The notes beneath the pieces are model-generated. The model was not told the DNA's origin, ran no database searches, and was given only the letters and a program-made list of their open reading frames with translations. Positions 6,469-11,592 of a DNA stretch of 11,592 nt are shown in pieces (positions within the stretch are counted from its first letter, which is position 1; each line of letters opens with the position of its first letter). This stretch comes from Catenibacterium sp. co_0103 (GTDB taxonomy: Bacteria > Bacillota_I > Bacilli_A > Erysipelotrichales > Coprobacillaceae): the NCBI RefSeq assembly GCF_004168205.1, contig NZ_RCYB01000063.1, positions 1 through 11,592 on the forward strand, written 5' to 3'. Both the position numbers and the translations under genes were made by a program.

Positions 6469-6675
6469 ATGAACGAAAAGATTGATATTCCCGTATGGGA
6501 AAAATACACCCTTACCATTGAGGAAGCGTCAAGATACTTCACAATCGGGCAGAACAAGCTCCGCCGACTGGTGGAAGAAAACCGACACGGGGACTGGTAT
6601 GTGATGAACGGCAACCGTATCTTGATTAAGAAAAAACAGTTTGAGAAATTTATGGATAAAACAGACGTAATCTAA
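6469..6675 (+). CDS. xis: excisionase, Tn916 Xis type
   Basis: This is a small basic protein of 68 residues from the second of two adjacent ATGs (6466 adds one Met). Its beginning, [20 protein letters not shown], and its later segments [10 protein letters not shown] and [18 protein letters not shown] align closely with Tn916 Xis. That protein is a winged-helix DNA-bending factor that directs the integrase toward excision. The second ATG is preferred because it gives better spacing from the GGGGGTGG sequence after the relaxase stop (6454-6456), and it matches the family N-terminus. It is likely co-transcribed with the relaxase gene. The frame is intact, unlike its integrase partner. Confidence 0.92.
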   Translation: MNEKIDIPVWEKYTLTIEEASRYFTIGQNKLRRLVEENRHGDWYVMNGNRILIKKKQFEKFMDKTDVI

Positions 6676-6679
6676 TGCA

Positions 6680-6729
6680 AAAGAGCCTTGTATGTGATAT
6701 TATTTCAGTAAGTCATATCAAGGCTCTTT
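6680..6729 (+). terminator. hairpin between xis and int
   Basis: AAAGAGCCTTG (6680-6690) and CAAGGCTCTTT (6719-6729) form a perfect 11-bp stem, with additional weak pairing inside. TTTCTT follows, a modest U-tract. It lies 4 nt after the xis stop and before the int ribosome site, and may partly separate xis from int transcription. Confidence 0.6.
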
Positions 6730-6752
6730 CTTACGAAAGGAGCAGATAAGAA

Positions 6753-7944
6753 ATGTCGGAAAAAAGACGGGACAGCAAAGGTCGCCTCTTAAAGACAGGA
6801 GAGAGCCAGAGAGCAGACGGGAGATACTTATACAAATATGTGGACAAGGCTGGAAAGACAAGGTATGCCTATTCATGGAAACTTGTACCGACAGACCCCG
6901 TACCTAAAGGAAAGAGGGACGGGAAATCCCTAAGGGAATTAGAAACGGAGATACAAAGGGATTTACAGGACGGTATCGACACGACAGGCGGAAAAATGAC
7001 GCTGTGCCAGCTATACGCTAAACAGAACGCCCAGAGAGCCAACGTAAAGGAAAGCACAAGGCAGGGCAGGAAAAAGCTCATGCGGACATTAGAGGGCGAT
7101 ATACTGGGGGGCTAGGAGCATTGACAGCATACGCCTTTCAGACGCTAAGGAATGGGCGTTACGCATGAAAGACAGGGGCTATGCTTATCAGACCATAAGC
7201 AATTATAAACGCTCGTTAAATGCGTCATTCCGCATTGCCATAGCGGACGACCTCGTGAGGAAGAACCCCTTTGATTTCAAGCTGAATGAAGTCATAGAGG
7301 ACGACAGGACGCCACGGCAGGCATTGACCGAGGAACAGGAAGAAAGGCTCTTGTCCTTTGCCAGCAAAGACAGGACATACAGCAAGTATTATGACGCAAT
7401 CGTGATACTGTTAAAAACAGGACTCCGTATCTCAGAACTGTGTGGACTGACAAGGCAGGATATAGACTTTGAAAATGACGTTATCCATGTAGACCACCAG
7501 CTATTATCCAGCAAGGAAACAGGCTACTATATCGAAACGCCAAAGACGAAAAGCGGTGTGCGCGATGTCCCCATGAGCGAGGAAGTGAAACAGGCGTTTA
7601 GGCGTGTCATGGCGGTCAAGCCAAAGGCAGAGCCGATAGGGATAGGTGGGTACAGCGGTTTCCTCTTTCTGAACGGGAAAGGCTGTCCTATGACAAACGC
7701 CTATTATACTTCTACTTTCGCTAATCTGAGGAAGAAATATAACAAGAGCCATGAGGACAGCTTACCAAAGATAACGCCCCATATCCTGCGCCATACGTTC
7801 TGTACCAGACTTGCCAACAGGAATATGAACCCTAAGAGTTTACAGTACATCATGGGACACGCAAACATCAGTATCACGCTGAACCTGTACGCCCATGCGT
7901 CCATAGAGAACGTCAAGGCAGAATTAAGGAGCATGGTAGCCTAA
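6753..7944 (+). pseudogene. int: tyrosine integrase, Tn916 Int type, frameshifted
   Basis: The gene starts with AAAGGAG and ATG 6753 (MSEKRRDSKGRLLKTGESQR), which is almost the Tn916 Int N-terminus with its arm-binding domain. The frame stops after LMRTLEGDILGG at 7115. The rest of the protein continues in another frame to 7944. Removing one G from the six-G run at 7106-7111 gives DILGARSIDSIRLSDAKEW and a continuous protein of 396 residues, near the 405 of Tn916 Int. In that reading the catalytic residues are all present: R225 (TGLRISE), a lysine in TPKTKSG, H343 and R346 (HILRH), H369 (GHAN) and nucleophile Y379 (LNLYAH). The 259-residue downstream piece alone holds the catalytic domain but lacks the arm-binding region. 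Either the integrase is dead or the base is a sequencing error. The stop codon borders the right arm-type repeat. Confidence 0.92.
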
Positions 7945-7945
7945 A

Positions 7946-7973
7946 GTTTTACCACGATATTTACCACGATTGA
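7946..7973 (+). repeat. right arm-type integrase binding repeat
   Basis: This copy begins GTTTTACCACGA and ends CGATTGA. It matches the left copy at 755-781 in the same orientation, with a one-base insertion, and has two tandem TTTACCACGA units. It follows the int stop codon by one base and lies about 140 bp inside the right end. Confidence 0.6.
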
Positions 7974-8027
7974 CCGTGAGAAAAAGTGATAAAACGTGGC
8001 GGTTTGGAAGTATCAACCGAAAAGAGA

Positions 8028-8067
8028 AATGCCCGTAAAGCTGATAAAATAAGGCTTTGCGGACATT
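8028..8067 (+). terminator. hairpin after int, possible terminator
   Basis: AATGCCCGTAAAGC (8028-8041) and GCTTTGCGGACATT (8054-8067) pair over 14 positions with one mismatch and one G-U. No U-run follows on the plus strand. It may end int transcription before the host gene or simply be a structural part of the right end. Confidence 0.4.
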
Positions 8068-8083
8068 TAAGAAGATATGAAAA

Positions 8084-8110
8084 GATAATCAAAAATCTAT
8101 TTTAAGTTTA
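8084..8110 (-). repeat. right terminal inverted repeat of the element
   Basis: Read inward on the minus strand from 8110: TAAACTT, 3 nt, ATAGA, 5 nt, GATTATC, matching the left end (679-706). Bases 8111-8116 would be the coupling bases. The host gene resumes beyond, at AACTTCATACG. Confidence 0.7.
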
Positions 8111-9212
8111 TTTTAAACTTCATACGATCTTGATTTTCATATTCAAAATCAATACATTCGTCAATATAATCTAAAGCCTTGTCATATTCTTTATTATTAA
8201 TACAAGTATAGACACAGTCCATTCTAATAGGAATATATTCCCAGTACTTTTTATAAACAGCACTTATCTCCTTCTTTGATGCTTTATTCTTCTTTAAGAG
8301 TTCAAGATACTTTTTCGCAAATCCTTCAATTGCATATCCTCTATTAAAAATATCATCATGACTCTCTATGTAGTCTAACTGTTTTTTCACAAGATCAAGC
8401 TTCAGCTTTAAGAATTCTTTACCACTTAAACAATCAAAAAATATTTCAATAATCTTTTGGCTATCATAATAATCTCTCATGCTGTTGAGGTATTGTCCTA
8501 ATTCAACAAAAGCTTCTAATCTTTCTAAGTCATCCATACACATAATTATATTTGCCCATTGGCTTATAATGATAACAGAAAGTGCAACCGTTTCACCTCC
8601 ATTATCCTCAATATCTAGCTTATAAAATACTTCATAAGCTTTTAATAAGAATCTAAATGCGAGAGAATATTGATCCCTTTTCTTTAAAACATCAAGCCAC
8701 TTATCAACAGCATCTTCATAGTTATCACAAAAATCACGGCTAAATTCATAATCGATATAATGATAACCATTACTATAAGAATCACAAACCCCCTCCAAAT
8801 CATCAATCATTGTAGTCAAAGAAAATTCATTTTGTGTATATTGTTTAAAGGTTTCTACTAAATTAGGATTATCATCAAGTACTTGAATAAGAAATGATCG
8901 TACATCCTCTTCTGAAGCATCTTCAACAAGCTGTAAACTATCTATTTCTGGATGAGTCACTCTTAGTTGCCACTCATATAAAACAGCTGCCATGTGCTTA
9001 CAATTATGTCCATCTAATGCATAAGGACAATCACAGGACATGCCTATTATTTTATTTCCATTTAATTTAATTTCTACATGATAAAAATCTGTCCCATTAA
9101 CAACTGCTTTAATCCTATTAGAATTAATACGTAAATCTTCTACGCGATCATCAAAATAATAGTCATACCCCCTATCCAATATTCGTTTTTGAAAATAAGT
9201 TTCCCATTCCAT
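8097..9212 (-). pseudogene. SWIM zinc-finger protein, N-terminal fragment (split by the element)
   Basis: The start is the ATG giving MEWETYFQKR, with GGGAGGT 6 nt upstream; the upstream in-frame ATG overlaps that ribosome site and is unlikely. The frame holds 371 residues. C60, C62, C71 and H73 form the SWIM zinc motif (CDC...CKH), preceded by a beta-rich segment and followed by helical repeats. SWIM domains bind zinc and may contact DNA or protein; the cellular role of this protein is unknown. The last few codons (KINLK then TAG) belong to the element's right end. The true continuation lies at 224-678. The truncated product keeps the zinc domain and might still be made. A -10-like TATAAT (9238-9243 on the complement) lies 26 nt upstream with no good -35. 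Confidence 0.85.
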
Positions 9213-9245
9213 ATAAGCACCTCCCATATATAGTTCTATTATACT

Positions 9246-9270
9246 AAAAAAGACAGCATTTCTGCTATCT
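9246..9270 (-). terminator. rho-independent terminator of the unknown 175-residue gene
   Basis: On the minus strand, AGATAGCA, a GAAA tetraloop and TGCTGTCT (one G-U pair) are followed by TTTTT. It lies 16 nt after the stop codon of the gene at 9286-9813 and directly upstream of the SWIM gene's -10-like box. Confidence 0.85.
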
Positions 9271-9285
9271 AATTCATTTTCTTAT

Positions 9286-9813
9286 TCATATAAAAACCAC
9301 AATTTCATTATTCAACTCTGCCATACCATCTTTCATATCAATGAAGTCATCTAGAATACCTTGTTCATCGAAAATATGGTTAAGTAAATCCTTTCCTTTT
9401 AATATTTCTATTTTTTCAGAAAACCAACAATCCTCCTTAATAAAACATAATTCATAATCATTTAAGCTAAATATAATAGCTTTGGTATCCCACACATCAT
9501 AAGATATTCTGTCATTCTTTTCCAATACAATATGTTCATTTAATAAAATAACCTTTGATATAATCTGATTTACATTTACCGTAATCTGAGTATTATCAGG
9601 ACCATTTCTATAAGAATCAGATATTCTATACACTGTATTTTCATTCTCTAATAAAAAGTAATCTAATTCTTCATATTCATTTATTAAACAATATACATTA
9701 TCACCAATTTGAATATCTACCATTTCTGTTATAGTATCTGTACATTTGTATGATGTTATTTGTAATCCCACAAAAGATTGCATTAGTTTTGTATCAAATC
9801 TAAAATCATACAT
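9286..9813 (-). CDS. uncharacterised 175-residue acidic protein
   Basis: I do not recognise this protein. It begins MYDFRFDTKLMQSFVGLQI, has no signal peptide or membrane segment, and is acidic with alternating beta-like stretches (VDIQIGDNVYCLINEYEELDYFLLENENTVYRIS; KAIIFSLNDYELCFIKED). The pattern resembles small beta-rich immunity or housekeeping proteins of unknown role, but that is only an impression. ATG 9813 has AGGGGG 9 nt upstream. It lies 77 nt after the deacetylase stop, on the same strand, and may be the last gene of that transcript. Its terminator follows at once. A 7-bp inverted repeat lies just upstream (9833-9847). Confidence 0.7.
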   Translation of the reverse strand: MYDFRFDTKLMQSFVGLQITSYKCTDTITEMVDIQIGDNVYCLINEYEELDYFLLENENTVYRISDSYRNGPDNTQITVNVNQIISKVILLNEHIVLEKNDRISYDVWDTKAIIFSLNDYELCFIKEDCWFSEKIEILKGKDLLNHIFDEQGILDDFIDMKDGMAELNNEIVVFI

Positions 9814-9832
9814 TCTTATTATATCCCCCTAA

Positions 9833-9847
9833 ATACTTTAAAAGTAT
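9833..9847. repeat. short palindrome before the unknown gene
   Basis: ATACTTT and AAAGTAT flank a single central A, about 20 bp upstream of the ATG at 9813 and next to its ribosome site. It could be a small operator or a chance AT-rich palindrome. Confidence 0.25.
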
Positions 9848-9890
9848 ACATGATAGTTTTTCCATGTTCATTTAGTAGAATAGTAGATTA

Positions 9891-10628
9891 CTATAAGGTT
9901 ACTAGTTGAATATCATTTTGTTTAATCCAATCCTTTAACCAATCACTACACAAAAAATCACATTCCATTGGTCTAATAAGCGTATAAGAGGAATTCGTTA
10001 AGATATATTGATCTAAATAACCAGGATGAAATATTGCAATACAGCATTCATTATCTTTCAACATTCCTAAATTATCTTCCATATACCTTTTTGGATCATA
10101 TAATCCTCTTTCATCAAAATGAATCATACCTAATCCATGAATATGATTTTCACTTACCCATTGAGGATCCATAGGATTCACAAAAAATAAACCATGTCTT
10201 TTTGCAACATTTTCTAATGCTTTCATATAATTAAAAGAAAATACAGCATGGCCTTCAAAATAATGTGGTTTAAATCCTGTGATTTCAATAAAATGATTTA
10301 ATTGAGCTTCTATTTCCTTTTCACATTCTTCAATGTTAATTGTATCTTCTTTTCTTTTATTAATAACTTTACTTGAATAGAATTCACCATTTTCATCTAC
10401 TAGACTTGGAATCTCTTCAGGAGAACATAGAGGCTTTCCTAAACAAATGTTTGTATGCTGGCCTACAGATACATTACAATCTTTAATCATTTCATATCCA
10501 TCTAAAGCATGTTCCATATTAGGCATGAGTCCTACACTTGTAATAACACCATCTTTAATGGCTTTACAAATTCCGCAATTCACTCCTTCACTTATTCCCA
10601 AATCATCCGCTCTCATTATTAACTTCAT
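9891..10628 (-). CDS. YdjC/ChbG-family carbohydrate deacetylase
   Basis: The protein has 245 residues, normal for the YdjC family of metal-dependent deacetylases; ChbG removes acetyl groups from chitooligosaccharides such as phosphorylated chitobiose. The sequence shows the family start, MKLIMRADDLGISEGVNCGI, with D8 and D9, then VGQHTN with H58, GFKPHYFEGH with H127, and FHPGY with H201. These are the expected metal-binding and catalytic positions. No signal peptide is present, so it acts in the cytoplasm, probably on an imported, phosphorylated sugar. Its ATG lies 2 nt after the kinase stop codon, with AAAGGAGAA inside the end of the kinase gene. The pair is an operon and translation may be coupled. 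The exact substrate is unknown. Confidence 0.85.
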   Translation of the reverse strand: MKLIMRADDLGISEGVNCGICKAIKDGVITSVGLMPNMEHALDGYEMIKDCNVSVGQHTNICLGKPLCSPEEIPSLVDENGEFYSSKVINKRKEDTINIEECEKEIEAQLNHFIEITGFKPHYFEGHAVFSFNYMKALENVAKRHGLFFVNPMDPQWVSENHIHGLGMIHFDERGLYDPKRYMEDNLGMLKDNECCIAIFHPGYLDQYILTNSSYTLIRPMECDFLCSDWLKDWIKQNDIQLVTL

Positions 10629-10630
10629 AG

Positions 10631-11518
10631 TTATTCTCCTTTCATTTTAATAAAGCGACAGTATGCACCTAACAAATTAGAATCATTTTGATACATACAT
10701 ACTTCAACCTTTGGTTTTCTAAAAACAAAGGCTTCTTCGTAAATTACATCGATATTTTCTTTAATTTTTTCTACAAATAGCGGATCAGCACTTATTCCAC
10801 CACCTATACAAATAACATCTGGATTATAAAGTACATCAATATTGTAGCAAAACTTTGCAATCGCAAAAAACCAAGCATCAAGATAATCATTTAATTCAGA
10901 ATAAGACTTCTCTCGATAAAGTGCCATCATTCTTTCACCATTTAAATCATCTTCATGAGTCATTTCTTTTGATTTATTTACAACTCTAATTGTCGAATAA
11001 AGTGTGGCAAAACAATCATAATTACCTACTTCATAATTAGTGAATAATGGTGAAAACTCTCCTGCAATCAAATAACAACCTCTTAATATTTCTTTATTAA
11101 TTATAACGCCTCCGCCAATACCTGTACCAAATATAAGGGCAACACTATTAGGATAATCTTTTCCACTACCAATTGTTGCTTCACATAAAGCGGCTGCTTT
11201 ACCATCATTTTCTACAGTTACACTAATACCATCACATACCTCTGAGAGTTCCTGTGCCAGATTAAATCCTTCTAAATATTCTAATATTCCTGCAGTTAAC
11301 ATAACACCTTCTTCACTAATTCTTCCCGGAGCAGAAATAGCAATTCCTCTTATTTCTTCTTTATAAGAATCATATAAACTTTTTAATTCGTCTAAAAAAT
11401 CTTCTGTTGTAGTATTTGGCGTTTTTACTTTTCCTTTATTAGAGATTTGATAATTTTCATGAATCAATCCATATTTAATAAAAGTTCCACCAATATCAAT
11501 AGCTAATACACTTTTCAT
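10631..11518 (-). CDS. ROK-family sugar kinase
   Basis: The start is the ATG giving MKSVLAIDIGGTFIKYGLI (295 residues), with GGAGG 5 nt upstream; the longer frame to 11557 adds 13 residues that run through a GC hairpin. Seen are the phosphate-binding DIGGT (7-11), VENDGKAAALCE with the catalytic aspartate, and FGTGIGGGVI. The usual ROK zinc cluster (CxCGxxGC) is not evident; instead the region has GEFSPLFTNYEVGNYDCFATLYS. That points to the glucokinase-like or beta-glucoside kinase branches that lack the cluster, and the exact sugar cannot be named. It transfers phosphate from ATP to a hexose or amino sugar in the cytoplasm. The deacetylase gene follows 2 nt later. Confidence 0.85.
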   Translation of the reverse strand: MKSVLAIDIGGTFIKYGLIHENYQISNKGKVKTPNTTTEDFLDELKSLYDSYKEEIRGIAISAPGRISEEGVMLTAGILEYLEGFNLAQELSEVCDGISVTVENDGKAAALCEATIGSGKDYPNSVALIFGTGIGGGVIINKEILRGCYLIAGEFSPLFTNYEVGNYDCFATLYSTIRVVNKSKEMTHEDDLNGERMMALYREKSYSELNDYLDAWFFAIAKFCYNIDVLYNPDVICIGGGISADPLFVEKIKENIDVIYEEAFVFRKPKVEVCMYQNDSNLLGAYCRFIKMKGE

Positions 11519-11534
11519 AATTTCCTCCATTTCC

Positions 11535-11553
11535 CCGCGCCTTCGTTGCGCGG
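11535..11553 (-). promoter_or_regulatory. GC hairpin in the 5' leader of the kinase gene
   Basis: On the minus strand, CCGCGC and GCGCGG form a perfect 6-bp all-GC stem with a 7-nt loop. It ends 8 nt before GGAGG in an otherwise AT-rich region. It could stabilise the mRNA end or mark RNA processing. No U-run follows, so it is not a terminator. Confidence 0.4.
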
Positions 11554-11592
11554 ACACAAATATATAACCAAACTCAAATCCCCCAAAACTCT

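Larger units (their letters stand above)
679..8110. mobile_element. Tn916-related mobilizable element carrying a bacteriocin operon
   Basis: The element is about 7.43 kb and is bounded by imperfect terminal inverted repeats (679-706 and 8084-8110). It interrupts a host SWIM-protein gene. Its backbone is xre, MOB_T relaxase, xis and int, in the order and style of the right part of Tn916. The excisionase and integrase resemble their Tn916 counterparts closely along their whole length. No FtsK-like coupling protein (Tn916 Orf21) and no orf13-18 conjugation genes are present, so it is best described as an integrative mobilizable element. The cargo between the left end and xre is a lactococcin-972-type bacteriocin operon. 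Exact ends are uncertain by about 10 bp, because Tn916-type insertion leaves non-identical coupling bases. An alternative description uses the 8-bp direct repeat TTAAACTT (678-685 and 8113-8120). The integrase, and probably the relaxase, carry frameshifts. Confidence 0.85.

Noticed and set aside
5473..7934. Several minus-strand open frames opposite the relaxase and integrase
   Set aside because: They are antisense to strongly recognisable genes and have no start signals.
679..8110. A complete self-transmissible Tn916-like element
   Set aside because: Coupling protein, conjugation channel and tet genes are absent, and integrase and probably relaxase are frameshifted.
1..11592. CRISPR arrays, tRNA or rRNA genes
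   Set aside because: No regularly spaced repeats and no tRNA or rRNA sequence features were seen on either strand.

Overview
The window looks like a low-GC Bacillota chromosome, most likely a gut Erysipelotrichia or Clostridia relative, judged from AT-rich host genes, strong AGGAGG-type ribosome sites and protein style. About 7.4 kb of it is an integrated, Tn916-related mobilizable element. The taxonomic guess is inference.

Layout. Bases 1-181 hold the 3' end of a transposase gene that resembles the IS110 family. Bases 224-678 (minus) and 8111-9212 (minus) are the C-terminal and N-terminal parts of one host gene for a SWIM zinc-finger protein, split by the element between about 679 and 8110. 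The element ends carry imperfect terminal inverted repeats and similar integrase arm-type repeats. From left to right the element holds: a three-gene lactococcin-972-type bacteriocin operon on the minus strand (bacteriocin precursor, multi-pass membrane protein, ABC ATPase); a divergent regulatory region with an XRE-family repressor (minus) facing a MOB_T/Rep_trans relaxase gene (plus); a Tn916-type excisionase; and a Tn916-type tyrosine integrase. No coupling protein or conjugation channel genes are present, so the element would depend on a helper for transfer.

The element appears damaged or badly sequenced. The integrase reading frame is broken by one extra G in a six-G run, and the relaxase gene appears broken near its start by one extra A in a five-A run. 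The bacteriocin cargo is visibly AT-richer than the xre-relaxase-xis-int backbone, which suggests a mosaic origin.

Right of the element, on the minus strand, come an unknown 175-residue protein with a clear terminator and a tight two-gene unit: a ROK-family sugar kinase followed 2 nt later by a YdjC/ChbG-family carbohydrate deacetylase. This pair suggests catabolism of an amino-sugar or acetylated oligosaccharide.

The most notable items are the bacteriocin operon as cargo of a Tn916-like mobilizable element, the almost seamless in-frame interruption of the SWIM gene, the palindromic operator between the divergent xre and relaxase promoters, and the two homopolymer frameshifts.
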